The position numbers were made by a program, and so were the translations under genes. DNA of 64,000 bases. Origin: Candidatus Hartigia pinicola (GTDB lineage: Bacteria > Pseudomonadota > Gammaproteobacteria > Enterobacterales > Enterobacteriaceae). Each line of letters opens with the position of its first letter. Within the stretch, counting starts at the first letter, position 1. The stretch is taken from contig CP048208.1 in assembly GCA_020541205.1 (NCBI GenBank), positions 806,001 to 870,000 of the forward strand. The letters are read 5' to 3'. The notes beneath the pieces are model-generated. The model saw only the letters and a program-made list of their open reading frames with translations. It did no database searches and was not told where the DNA came from. Below are positions 37,601 through 50,408 of this stretch, piece by piece.

Positions 37601-40600
37601 AGCATTATAATGACTATTATACATTACAATTTCATCTTTTATTAATATTAATTCAAATATTCATAACTTGATGATTTTAAAATCATTAAATAAGAGACAA
37701 TAAGATTGAGTTAACAACTAGATCTGTTTGATTTTGTTAGTTAATTAAGATTTTATGTATACGCAAAGAAAAAATAATTTTTGAAATTTGTCGCTAATTT
37801 TTTATCGTATCATTTATAAATGAAATAAGGTAAGTCACTGCAAGAAGTTGATATCAATAAATTATAACAAGTATTTTATCAAGTCAATAAAATTGATTTT
37901 CTGTGGGTAGATTGCTAGAAAATAATCGATAAATAATTTATAATTATTAACTATAATAATAGTTAATTGTGTATTTTATGAGTTATTTAAATAAAATAGT
38001 TACATTTGATTTATTTTTTCTACATATTCACTCTAGAGTAAAAAAACAAAAGGTAGTTATCATTTTAAACAAATAACTGATTTATATTTGAAATTATCAA
38101 ATTACAAATTCCTCTTGTATATAAAAAGAATAGTTCTCTATTATTATTCTTCTTGAATTTATAAAAATTTATTATTTTTTATTTTTATTAATATATATTA
38201 AAATATAAACTTTATTAAATATCACATTTTTAATAATTTATTTTTTGGATTTTTAAGTGAGATGAATATAAAATGAAGAAATTTAAAATATTTTACTGAT
38301 TTACTGGACATTAAGAAGTGCTTTACTTGGTTGTTAGCTCAAAATTCTCGTATTGATTACTTTGATTTTAAATACAAGATTCTATATTGAACAAGATTAC
38401 TTTTAAAAATTGATTTAGTATATTTTATCTAAAATAAAGATAAATAAATGCTAGATGTTACAAACTAAAGATGAATATTTAAATATTTTACAGTTTTTTT
38501 AACTGTTGTGAAATTTTTTTTGCTCACTTAGTGATATATTAGTGATGTATTGAAGGATAATATATCTTCTTAGAAAGAAGATTAAACATATTGGTTGTAT
38601 TATATTATAATATCTTCATAAATTTTCGATAGATGCAACATATAGCATTTGACAATTGTTATATCAATAATGACATAAGTAATCCTGAAGTTTAACTACG
38701 ATTGAAGTAGTTTATACAAACTATATTCTTAAAATTTTATATGTAAGTACTTTTATTAGTGAAAAGTTTGTTATGAAGTTCTACTTTGATTATAAAATTG
38801 TAATTGTAAGTATTATGATATTTAATACAGCATATTTTATAGCCAGTGTATATTTTTGAGAGATATCCTGAAATTAGATTAATGATAACTGTTTTGTGTT
38901 GAAACTATATTATGGTCACTACATTTTATTACTTACAAAAAATTATTAATCTTAAATGAGTCTAGAGCATTTTTTAAAATCATAGTTCGTATTTACACAA
39001 TGATATTATGAAATTAAATTTTCTTTGAGGGTGGTTTGTTATCTATTCGTAAATTTTTAACTAGAATCAGTAGAAAACTATCTTAATATGTTTTTATGTA
39101 CATCTCTAAACTCAGTTATTCATTTGCATGCTAATTATTTTGAGTTTTCTAAATTAATTAATGATTATGTTATTTTTCTCAGTGATGCTTTCAGGTATAT
39201 TCACTTAATATAATTTTTATTTTCTCTCATAGTATTATGATAAAATGAAAAATTTCTTTTAAGATGCTAATCAGTTTTTTGTTACATCTTTTTGTTTGGA
39301 AAGATCAGTTAAAGATATGTCAAATATTAAATATCATGTTATTTATAATTGCTAAATCTTCGTTTGTCTTGATTATTAATATTTACTATTCAGTATAAAT
39401 ATAAAAACTTCAATTATCCCATGTAGCATTGTTTAATTAGGTATTGATAGTGTATTTAGAACAACAGATAATTCAGAGAAGTATTCACAGTATTTAGTTT
39501 AATATTTTTCTAAACAAAATTGAACTATCATTGATCTAAGTAATTACTTTCAACGATGAGTTAAGAAGATATCTGACAGTTTTATACAAAATACTATTTA
39601 GAAATAATAATAATTGAATTTTAAATAATCATTAATACAAATTATCAAATCATTGTTAAGATTTTTATTGAGGTAATTATTATTTAGTTTATGAATTTTA
39701 TGTTTTTATTAAATATCGTATCATCTTTTAATATAATTTCGTTTTTTTCGTGTTCTTACTTTTCTTTATTTTATTTTTTAGGATTTAATACGTTACGATT
39801 TATCTATGCTCAACCTTTTATTAACAGGAGATATATAAAGATATTATAAATTGCATATTTATCAGTAATTAAATATCTTAATAATTAATGTACAGTGTTA
39901 CATTTAGCGATCTCTAAAGTTTATCTGAGTAAGTATAAAGAAGATGTAATGAATCTTCAATGGACCGATATGATACATTTATATGTATGATTTGCTTTAT
40001 CCAATTTTAGTAAGTGCGTGTTAGAGCATGTATTATTTCTTTGTTTATATAGATAAAGGGTGACGTTAGTCAATATTCTTTAATTTTTTCGTGATAATCT
40101 TTATGTTTATTACCTGAGTTTAATTTCAATTGAGCTGAATACACATGCTCCTTAGAAGCTAATCTTAGTGATAGAGAAAAAGTAAATTTATATATTTTGG
40201 TATTTAAAATTGCAAAATTTTTTGGTTGGCTATGTTTTGTGATTAGATTTTTTGTTTAATTTGGTTAGAATATTATTATAAATCTCTGTATATTTCAAGT
40301 ACTGAGTAGGCGTATGTGTATTTCCATGAAATATGATAGAAATTTTATAGTATAATTGAAAATTTTCTTAAGTTTATATACTATAAGTTATGCAATTGTG
40401 TTCTGATTGTTTACATTACAGTACGCATTAAAAAGATAGGTTTAAACTTTATGTTTAATAACTTATTCAAAAGTTAATAATATTTTGCGGCGCCTAGTTA
40501 AAAAATACGAAGATTATTATATGCTTTTCAAAATATTTTTTGAGATTTATGCAGTTTTTCTAGAAAAATATTAACTGTATTGATATTAAGTAGTGTAATG

Positions 40601-43392
40601 AAAAGTTGATATGAATTTTTTTAGTAGTATAATATTTTCTTTGAATGTTAACAAATTGTTTTATACGTTATTGTCTTAATGAGTTTAGAATTACAGAGCT
40701 TTCATTTCAATTGCTGAAAATGATTAAAATTAGTTATTAACTATCTCTAATATTAATATTGTTGCATAGTAGTAAGAAGAAAGAACATAAAAATTAAACA
40801 GTCCGAATTAATATCAATAGTTACTTTCAGTATGTTCAAGGTTAACGATCTTAGTGTGATCAATATTTCATTTTGATCCTAACTCATATAATTAAACTTT
40901 AGTAAGATATATATAAATATTTTAATTGTTAATAAATTTAATATATTAACACTGTGTGTTTATTGACGATAACTAAGATGAAATCGTATTAGTATTCTGA
41001 TAAAAATTATTATTTTATTGCATATATGATTAGAGAAGATTAAGTAGTTTTATATCAAGTTAATGTATTTCACGTATATTCAAGACAGTGAAAAACAATC
41101 ATTAATCATTTTATGCATATCAAAATAACTTAAAATAAAGAAAGTTAACAAACTGATTATTAATATTAGAGTGAATTAAGAAGTTTTCAGTTTAATTTTT
41201 TATTTTAAAATATTTTTTGATGGAAATGACAATTTCATATCTTGTGAATTATATTGTACTTTATATTGTTAATTACTTTAATGAATTCATTTAAAATATC
41301 TCATTGTATGAATTACTAAGATAGTATGTGTGAATGGAATTAGATTAAGAAGTTTAATTTTATCTTAAAATGAATAACGTTTTTATATGTTTTCCTAATT
41401 AAATTATTATTGAGCAATGTGTCACTAAGAGCGATAGCTATGTTATAGATGCATTTAACTTAAAGATATGTTAAAGAAACGTATTTTTAGGTTAATTGAA
41501 TAGTTTTTCTTGTTTTCATAAGAAAATTAAGTATATATTATTTTTTATACGTGAATGTTTATCTACTTTCATTTTAAAAAACGTTAACTGACTTCTATTG
41601 CTTGCCTTAAATTTCTTATATGTTTAGTTGGAGAATACAGTCCATACCTGAGAATTTATTAAACGAAAGAGTGGTGTATCTTACAGAGTAGCATAAAATA
41701 TCTTTATAACTTTTTGTTTGAGTAAGAATTCTATGATCACTATATGTATGAAGCTTTTACTAGAGAGACCTTATTATTTTAGGGACTATTCACTATTTTT
41801 TATATCATAAACAATAATTAATGCTAAAGTAAAACACTAAAGAAAAGTACTTCAATACTTTTCATTTTCACTATTATTTTCCATAATATTCTCCACTAAA
41901 CTTTATACATGCTTAAAAGCATAATACTTAAAGATTATATTTAAGGTATGCAATTTTTGTTGTGCTACTTTGATTATTTTACACAGTCATTGGGATTGGT
42001 ATAAAATATTCAATGCTCTTAAATTTTATAGTGTGATAATAATCTTTAATATATTATTCATGAATTCAAGTAATTTTTTCAGACTAAAGTTATTAAGATA
42101 AAAATTTTTTGTTTGTAATATAATTTTCTATAACACAGTTATATTTATTTGTCTGTAAAGGTTATTTTAAAAAAAAAGTTTAAAAAATAATATTTGACTT
42201 AGAGAAGCGCTAGCCAAGTATAATAAACGACCACTCTGTCATGGTAGAGGATAGATAAAAAATATCAATAAAAATAAGAGTGTAATGTATTAAAATTATT
42301 TTTGACTGCTGTCTCTGTTGTAGAGTGTTATCATTTTTGATAAGATTCATAAAAGTAATTACGTTTTAAAAGAGTGTTATTTTGTTCTTAGCTAAAAATA
42401 ATATTAGTAAATATTTTAGTAGTTATCTGTTTTATGTAGAAGATTTAATCTATTATTAATTATTTTCCAACCGTCAAAAAAATCAAATTTATTTTTAATA
42501 GCTTAAATTAATATGTGTTAGGTGTCTTGAAATGTTCAAGATCAGAAATAATTAAACTCTTTAATTAAAATCGTTTTATGTTAAAAGAAACATCATTATT
42601 ATAATTTCGTTTTTGCAAAACTAGATTGCTTATTGCTTGATATCTGTAAATAAACATCTTGTTCATTCTTAAAAATTTAAAACTTTAAGATTCCATATTC
42701 TCAAATAATATCTTCTAAATAAACACGCAGATTATCTAGTAAATTTTTAAGAGAATTGTGATTTTATTTTTCCGTGTAAAATATTTAAGTTATTATACGC
42801 TAGATAGCATATATTATCATTTCTTCAATTTCTTCATATTCATTTAAGAATGAGGTGTGGATCATTTTTAGATTTTTATATTTTTTATAACCTGACACTG
42901 TGGGTTTATCACTATGCTCTGAGTGAATTTATTTTAATTTGAATATGTGCAATAGACAGTTAAAACATTTTGCAATATTTTTTCATTTTTAGTGTAACTT
43001 TCAATCTTTCAGAAATTTTTCTCTGCAGACTGATGCTGTCTTCACCAAATAAGATTATTTTTAATAATAAAGTAATTATAATTTATTATGTATTATATAA
43101 TTATTTGCTTGATAATTAAAACAGAAGTGATTATTGATTTTTATATTCTAAAACAATTTATAGTTTATAAATATTGTTCTTTAATTTTGCAAGTTTTTAA
43201 GATGATTATAAGACAATCTGATGAATTCAAACACACTCTAGATGTAAATAGTGAATTAATTCTATAATATTGTAAAAAAATTACGTAACTTCAAAAATGA
43301 TACAATAACTTAATTAGTTATCATAAATAATAAATACATAAGAGGGTTATTATTATTTACGGTCACTTATATGCTTTTATTGCTTTTTACTT

Positions 43393-43398
43393 AAGAGG
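43393..43398 (+). promoter_or_regulatory. Ribosome binding site of purH
   Basis: AAGAGG lies eight bases before the purH ATG. It is one of the better Shine-Dalgarno matches in the window and fixes the start. Confidence 0.7.
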
Positions 43399-43406
43399 TT
43401 TATTTT

Positions 43407-44996
43407 ATGCAATTTCTTCGTCGTATTCGTCGTGCTTTGCTTAGTGTATCTGATAAAACAGATGTTCTTCAATTAGCTCAAGCACTGTCTCAACGAGGTG
43501 TTGAACTACTCTCTACTGGTGGAACAGCAACATTGCTCAATAGTGCAGGATTAACAGTCTGCGAAGTTTCAGATTACACTGGTTTTCCAGAAATGATGAA
43601 TGGTCGTGTTAAAACTCTACATCCTAAAGTTCATGGTGGAATTTTAGGTCGTCGAGGTACTGATGATGATATCATGAGTCAATATCAAATTTCTCCTATT
43701 GATATGGTTGTAGTAAATCTATATCCATTTTCGCAAACTATTATAAAACCAGATTGTACATTAGAAGATGCAATCGAAAATGTTGATATAGGTGGACCTA
43801 CGATGATTCGTTCAGCAGCAAAAAACTATAAAGATGTTGCTATTGTTGTAAACAGAAAGGACTATGCAAAAATCATTAAAGAATTAGACCAACATGAAAA
43901 CTCATTAAATTTATCTACTAGATTTGATCTGGCTATTAAAGCGTTTGAATACACAGCTTCTTATGACAGTATAGTTGCTAACTATTTTGGTACGTTCGTT
44001 AAACCTTATTATGGCGATACAACACGGTTATCAGGTCGCTTCCCTCGCACCTTAAATGTAAACTTTGTTAAAAAACAAGATATGAGATATGGTGAAAATA
44101 TGCATCAAAATGCTGCTTTTTATATAGAGAATAACCTTAAAGAAGCATCTATTTCCACTGCAACACAAATTCAAGGTAAGGCACTTTCTTATAATAATGT
44201 TGCAGATACTGATGCTGCACTGGAGTGCGTGAAATCATTTGACGAACCTGCATGTGTAATTGTAAAGCATTTAAATCCTTGTGGTGTAGCAATTGGTAAC
44301 AACATTTATGCTGCTTACCATCGCGCTTTTAAAACTGATCCAACATCAGCATTTGGTGGTATTATAGCTTTTAACCGTAATCTTGATGAAGAAACAGTAC
44401 AAACAATTATTTCGCGTCAGTTTGTAGAAGTGATCATTGCTCCATCATGTTCCAGGAATGCAACTGCTATATTAGCAACTAAAAAAAATATTCGTGTACT
44501 TACCTTTGGTGAGTGGAGTCAATCTCTTTCAGCGTTAGATTTTAAACGTGTTAATGGCGGCTTACTAGTGCAGGATCGTGACTTAGGCTCAGTGAAACAA
44601 GAACAGTTAAATGTAGTGACTAAACGTAAACCTACTGCACGTGAATTAAAAGATGCGCTATTTTGTTGGAAAGTAACTAAGTTTGTCAAATCCAATGCTA
44701 TTGTTTATTCTAAAAATGATATGACTATTGGGATTGGTGCAGGTCAAATGAGTCGTGTTTATTCTGCAAAAATTGCAGGTATTAAAGCAGCAGATGAAGG
44801 TTTAGAAGTGGCTGGTTGTGTGATGGCATCAGATGCTTTCTTTCCATTTCGTGATGGTGTTGATGCAGCAGCAGAGGTTGGTGTTACTTGCATTATTCAA
44901 CCAGGTGGTTCCATCCGTGATAATGAAGTGATTGATGCTGCCAACGCACACGCTATTTCAATGATTTTTACAAATATGCGTCATTTTCGTCATTAA
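43407..44996 (+). CDS. purH: Bifunctional AICAR transformylase / IMP cyclohydrolase
   Basis: Catalyses the last two steps of purine synthesis in the cytosol: formylation of AICAR with 10-formyl-THF, then ring closure to IMP. It has 529 residues, identical in length to E. coli PurH. The N-terminal cyclohydrolase domain (about 1-200) shows [18 protein letters not shown], '[25 protein letters not shown]' and '[15 protein letters not shown]'. The transformylase domain shows RYGENMHQ, '[15 protein letters not shown]', the catalytic Lys-His in VKHLNPCG (K287, H288), '[16 protein letters not shown]' and '[10 protein letters not shown]'. The usual KHANPCG reads KHLNPCG. In E. coli it heads the purHD operon; here purD is missing and a set of alternative hairpins follows. 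No PurR-like operator was seen. The frame is intact and the encoded enzyme should be active. Confidence 0.98.
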   Translation: MQFLRRIRRALLSVSDKTDVLQLAQALSQRGVELLSTGGTATLLNSAGLTVCEVSDYTGFPEMMNGRVKTLHPKVHGGILGRRGTDDDIMSQYQISPIDMVVVNLYPFSQTIIKPDCTLEDAIENVDIGGPTMIRSAAKNYKDVAIVVNRKDYAKIIKELDQHENSLNLSTRFDLAIKAFEYTASYDSIVANYFGTFVKPYYGDTTRLSGRFPRTLNVNFVKKQDMRYGENMHQNAAFYIENNLKEASISTATQIQGKALSYNNVADTDAALECVKSFDEPACVIVKHLNPCGVAIGNNIYAAYHRAFKTDPTSAFGGIIAFNRNLDEETVQTIISRQFVEVIIAPSCSRNATAILATKKNIRVLTFGEWSQSLSALDFKRVNGGLLVQDRDLGSVKQEQLNVVTKRKPTARELKDALFCWKVTKFVKSNAIVYSKNDMTIGIGAGQMSRVYSAKIAGIKAADEGLEVAGCVMASDAFFPFRDGVDAAAEVGVTCIIQPGGSIRDNEVIDAANAHAISMIFTNMRHFRH

Positions 44997-45062
44997 TTAT
45001 GTAAGAGTTTCTATGATGTTGAATTATTGATTTTAGAAATCATAAAAATCCTTGAGCGTAAA

Positions 45063-45117
45063 AGTTATAATCGTAATTTATTAACGAATATAACTTTCTC
45101 CGGGAAAGATTATAACT
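45063..45117 (+). promoter_or_regulatory. Mutually exclusive hairpins downstream of purH
   Basis: Three segments can pair in alternative ways. A perfect 10 bp outer stem joins 45063-45072 with 45108-45117. A competing left hairpin joins 45064-45073 with 45085-45094 (nine of ten pairs). A competing right hairpin joins 45089-45098 with 45104-45114 (ten pairs, one bulge, loop TCCGG). It begins 67 bases after the purH stop. No T-run follows, so it is not a standard intrinsic terminator. It could act as an mRNA 3' end structure; the regulatory reading is inference only. Confidence 0.35.
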
Positions 45118-45582
45118 ACATCTTAATTAAAACTAAAAGTATTAATGCTTCAAAACTAAGATGAATACATTTTATACGCTATAAAGAATAAAATTGAGTG
45201 GATTATTCTTTATTTCTACAGTAAAATTTTATTATTAGAATCATGAATGCATATCTACCAGGTCTCTTCAGATGTTGTAGTAGTACATATTGTCTTGAAA
45301 ATTTTTAAATATTTAAGGCTGTGAATAACAATCTGTAGTTCATCATAAAATTTTCATTATTCATTATTAAGATGTGATTTTTATTTGAACTAATATTAGT
45401 TTATTTTAATGAGACATAATTAACTTACTATAAGAAAGTAGTCTCTACAGTTAATACGTCGTTATCTGTACATAAGAGTATAATTATTATAATAAGAATC
45501 ATTAAGCAACATGCTATGCAACATATATTCTTTAGGTGAATAAATGTATTAATAAAAGATTTGTACTGCTATTGTGTGATAT

Positions 45583-45624
45583 ACTCTCTTCGAGAGTGAC
45601 AACAATCCTGTTCGTAGCGAACAG
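45583..45624 (+). other. Twin short-loop hairpins
   Basis: ACTCTC/GAGAGT (45583-45588, 45592-45597) and CTGTTCG/CGAACAG (45608-45614, 45618-45624) are both perfect and have three-base loops (TTC and TAG). They sit ten bases apart in a locally G+C-richer patch of the desert. They may be remnants of a structured RNA or a terminator of a lost gene. No family was recognised. Confidence 0.4.
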
Positions 45625-46688
45625 TTAGTACATATCATAAATATAATCCAATAGTGATAAAATAAGATTATATAGGTCTTATTGAGAATTAATATAGCTT
45701 CTAATGCAAAAGTTATAGAAGTTTATTATTAAGTTTTATTCTGATTGACAAGTTTTATCAGTGCGTGATCAATCTAGTGATTAATTTAATAGTTAGTGAA
45801 ATACATTTTAAATAAAATTATTATTAACGTTTTATATGTATGTTTAATGATTAATACAATAACTAAATTAAAATGATGAAGTGTAACTGCTGTTTTAGTG
45901 CACTAGAAACTTTACTTATTCTAATGTCATTAGCATTAGATTGAGGTATGTAATTTTCTTCTAGATTACATAGCGAGTTAGTAAATAAAAATTCAGTATA
46001 AGATTTGCATCTTATTTTGATGTCATAATCTTAGTAAATAACTATTCTGACAATGATCGCAACAAAGAAATTGCATGTGGATTAATAATAAAAGATAAAA
46101 TTAATAGTAAAGTTTTCTTGATTAGTATAAAATAAAATATGATGAAATTATTTTAGTTAAAGCTATGTTTGTACGCGATAATATTTTTCGATATTGAATC
46201 ATTCTCAGCTATAGTGTACTATACTGATAAAATATATACTGAAATTATGTATCGACTATTACTAAATATTAGTTATCAAGCAATTATTTATTTGTAAGTT
46301 ATTCAGTTCAGTTAATCAACATATAATAATTTAATAAAAAAATCAACACTTTTTAGATTTTTTTAAATCCTTCATGAAGTAAATTATGTTTTTAGTTAGT
46401 TTTTTTGTTCATAAATTCTTATGTAAGCTTGTAATATTAGTTACATTTCAAAATAAGTTTGAATAGTTTCTAAGATGTATTTATGGTCATTGTAAATAAT
46501 ATATTAATAGTTAAATTTATAAATTTATTATTCATGATGGTAAAATATATAAAGATTTATTGTTTTAGTAAAAAATAAACGTTGTAAGTTAAATAAAAGT
46601 ACTTGCTTATCGTATATTTTTTTTATAATATTACTCATAGTTGTTTAGTAAGTTTGTTATTTTTACGTTAAAATTAAAGTAAATTAAT

Positions 46689-46764
<76 letters not shown>

Positions 46765-48227
46765 ATATTTTTATTTAACATACTAACAGCCTTCTTAATT
46801 TTTTAATAAAAATGATAATAGTATCATTATCTACATTCTAGATTAGTATTCTGTTTACCTGATTCAGTATTTAATTTTAAGAAGATATATTATAGTTGTT
46901 ATTGCTATATTTTATTTTATTAAAATATTTTTTTATTACACAGATACTGTACATTACTTTCAATCACTTTTTTTTAAAATTCGTGTATTGTAGTGATGTA
47001 TTAAGAAAAATTCCTAGTGACTTTGAAGTATTGTATTAGTTAGATATTATGAATATTTAAGTTTAGAGAAAATATTATAATCATTTAGTGTGATATTCAA
47101 ATAGTATATTGTTTAAGTAAAATTTTTTTAAAAAATATTTAGATTTAATGCGTGTTGTTTTGGAATTTTGTTTTATAGTGTGTGATTAAGTTTTATTAAT
47201 TTTACTAGAAATTTTGTCTATAAAGCAAAAAAATAGTTTATAAAGTCACAAAAATTCAGTAGCCTTCATTATAACTTTATAATTTTTTCGGATCATTGCA
47301 TTTTTACTTCCATTGTATTAGCTTCTGATATAGAAAAGATAATCGATATAGTTGATCATGATTTTAATTGTTATATTTATAGATTATAAAAGATATAAAA
47401 GTTCATTTTTTGTTTACTTAGTTATTTTTTATTTTAATATTATGTTTTTTAAACTTATTTTGAAATCGTAAAAATAAAATCTTTGAAGTGTTTTTTTATT
47501 AATACATGACACAAGAAAATATTAGAACTCTCATATTTTTTCTAGTAATAACAGTGTATTGTAACAGAGTTATTTACAAAATCTTGAAATTACACATTAA
47601 ATTTATACATCTTTTAATAACTATTATCTAATTAAATTCTTTTTCTATTCATACGAGACTAATTTGTATGAGTTTGATATTCGCACGCTTTTTCAGCTAA
47701 ACCATTAGGTATAGTCGTATAAATTGTATTGTTATTGTGAAGTATGAATAGTTCTTTTCGTGTGTTTTTCACGATATAATTATTGCTGCATTATTGGAAA
47801 AAAGATATTCATCGAATATAATTCCTAATTTCCTGAGTATACACATAAATTTTGATGATTTGGTTTAGTAAATACTCAACGGTATTTTTATATGTAATAC
47901 TAGTTTTCTTACAGGTTGTTCAGTATTTTCGTGTAATAGGAATATAAACATCTTAGAATACTAAGATAACGGTCAATATTTAAATAGATTTTATTGTTGT
48001 TCTATATTTTGTAATTTAATATTTTAAATATTATATTAAAATATAGAATTTATGATTTTTGATTTTCTTCAGGATTATGCTGAATCTATAATAGACTTTA
48101 TCTAAAGCTTTGCATCTCTATAATTTTCATGTATTAATGCATTATTTACGTATGTAGTGATAATTTTTTAATAGTCAAAAGCTATTAATGTGTTTTAGTT
48201 TCTGATATTACCTATACTGATTACATA

Positions 48228-48386
48228 ATGGATCAGAAACCTTAAGTATATGTTAGACCATGTCGTTTGATGCCAGAAAATGTTACATATATTACATGTT
48301 TGCACATGCTATATTTGTATTTTTAACGTCTTGTGCAAATAATGATTATCAAAATGATATTATTTGTAGTTACCATTTTGAGATAG
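48228..48386 (+). pseudogene. Possible gene fragment with two in-frame stops
   Basis: From ATG 48228 the frame reads MDQKP, stop, VYVRPCRLMPENVTYITCLH and on to MLYLYF, stop, then RLVQIMIIKMILFVVTILR before the final TAG. Both internal stops are TAA. The first long piece has Pro, Arg, Cys and Glu in proportions unusual for spacer DNA here. No family resemblance was found and no ribosome binding site is present. It may be a remnant or chance. Confidence 0.2.
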
Positions 48387-50356
48387 ATGTTAGTTAAAAT
48401 TTTTTTGATATTTTTTAGAAAAACTGTACTTTTTTTGACAGGCTTTAAAGTTTAGAATTCTGAGGCATCATACTTTTTACTAAAAAATACTGAGAAGAGC
48501 ATTTTCTATTAACATATCCTTTTGCGTGTATGCATTGGTATAAAAATTATGCATATTCACTTTTTAGGAACTATCTGTTTTTAAGTTTTTGAGTAAGAAA
48601 AATTTAACTTATTGAAATATTTTTAATTGTTTTAATTTCTGTGAGTTTTTATCATGCTTATAAAATAGTAAAAAGAATTATAATTAAAAATTTTGAATAA
48701 ATGTTTATATAATAACTTACATAATAAGTTATCATTTGGTTATAATAATATTAGATAAAATTATTATCCTGTTTGTATACTATTTATAATGGTATATCTA
48801 TTATTTTTCTGATAAGATTGATCTTACTTGTAATATATAAAGAAATATAAATTGTTTACAGATCTTATCTAGATGATTCATGAAGTGAAATTTAATTATA
48901 ATACTTTACTTGTTAGTATAATAGATATCAATACTATCTTCATAGTAAGTAATTAATGTAGTTGACAGATAATATACTCTATAAGATTTTTATGTTTTGT
49001 CTGTAGCACTTTTAGTAGAAGTTAAAATATTGATTTTTAATCGTTGTTTTCAAAATCATTTAGAATTTCATACTGAATAAGTATTTTTTGAAAAGATCAT
49101 ACTCATTGTTTTCATAACTACTAAATAGTATATCATTTTATTCACACTGGTTAAATTATATCTTTAAAGCTATATAAGATTACTTTCTTTATGTAATATT
49201 TTTAGAATTTTAAGTATGATTAATCAGTATATAAATTAAAAATATTTTTTATTATAAATAAGAAATATAATAACTTATTTTAAAATATCTTTTGATTACG
49301 TTGTAAGAGACATGCTATAAAATTCATTTTGAGAATCAATAAGTAGTATGAAATAAATTTTCTTTATAATACAAATATTTACATTTTATAAAATATTATT
49401 TAGTCTCATTCTCTTCTTAAACAATACGGTTATAAGATTTGACTCATTCTATATAAATAATTCATATTGACACTTTCGATGCTAGCTAAAATTAAAATTA
49501 TAGTGCATAGTTGTATGAGGTGTATATTTAGTGTTTCTGTTATTTACCTTATTACAAATAATATGTAATATCTTTATATATCAGATATCAAGAATTTTAT
49601 TTTATTTATTTCTTTGAGTTGCAAGATTCATTAAATTAAAACATTCATCTATATGATTTCTAGGCTGAGGATTATGATTTGATCTTTATCAACAAGAAAA
49701 TTTTTTGTACAACATCTAAGTTGTAAATTTTAGTTTATTTTTTTTCGTTAAATAACGATTATATTATTTTTTTTAAAATCACAATATAAAATAACAATTA
49801 TTATTTAAAAATTTTAAGATGATTTTAAACCTTAGTCATCAGAATTATGAATTACTGTATTAGGCAAAGTTATTTTTCTTATTTTTTAATATAGCTCCTA
49901 AAGAATTAACTTTTTTATTTTTTAAGTAAGTAACTCAAATGTTTTTAGTTTTTTTATAATAAGTCAATGTCATGTAAAAATTATCGCATACTTATTAAAA
50001 AGTATGATGTAACAGCGTGATGTTGTAGATCCAGATTCGTTTTCTTAGCAGCGGAATAGTGTTTTAATCAAATATTTTAAATATCTATATTTATCTTTAA
50101 TTTAGACCACTCTAGCATCATAGTTTTTTTGATCAAGTAATCACAACGAAGATATTAAATTATCATATACTCTATTCATCTTTCGATACATACTGTGTTT
50201 GCGCTGCGTTTTAATTATTTTTTGCTAATTAATAATCTTAATTATATAAAATCATAGATTGCATTATATAATTCATATATAAAAATATCATGATAACATT
50301 CTACAATGTTTTAAACAGTTTTTTTATTAATAAAACGTGACTCCTTAGAAGATAAC

Positions 50357-50377
50357 TATCTTGATTTTATCAAGATA
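50357..50377 (+). other. 9 bp hairpin in the sppA leader
   Basis: TATCTTGAT (50357-50365) pairs perfectly with ATCAAGATA (50369-50377) around a TTT loop, ending 31 bases before the sppA start. It could be part of the 5' leader or, read on the minus strand, a relic terminator. No T-run follows on either strand. Confidence 0.35.
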
Positions 50378-50408
50378 AAATATAAAAAATTCGTTTATCG
50401 GAGAAATT

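Larger units (their letters stand above)
28051..43406. other. 15.4 kb gene desert between priA and purH
   Basis: The largest empty stretch of the window. No complete gene, RNA gene or mobile element was found. Noted inside it: a weak hairpin just after priA (28059-28078); a GCTGTT/AACAGC hairpin (28218-28233); a minus-strand open fragment with Gln/Asp/Glu-rich composition (30534-30647); a TCACTCG/CGAGTGA hairpin (31535-31555); a 16 bp perfect palindrome (31923-31957); and a pyrimidine-rich block at about 32600-34600. From 35000 to 43300 I see only featureless AT-rich sequence. The genes that follow priA in E. coli cannot be recognised. Confidence 0.6.
44997..46688. other. Gene-free spacer between purH and tRNA-Gly
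   Basis: About 1.7 kb without a gene; purD is expected here by comparison with E. coli and is not recognisable. It holds two structured spots: alternative hairpins at 45063-45117 and twin hairpins at 45583-45624. The rest is ordinary AT-rich spacer. Confidence 0.6.
46765..50408. other. Gene-free spacer between tRNA-Gly and sppA
   Basis: About 3.6 kb with no gene. A plus-strand frame at 48228-48386 runs 52 codons with two internal TAA stops and includes the peptide VYVRPCRLMPENVTYIT, a possible gene fragment of unknown family. A 9 bp hairpin (50357-50377) lies just before sppA. Otherwise nothing. Confidence 0.55.
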
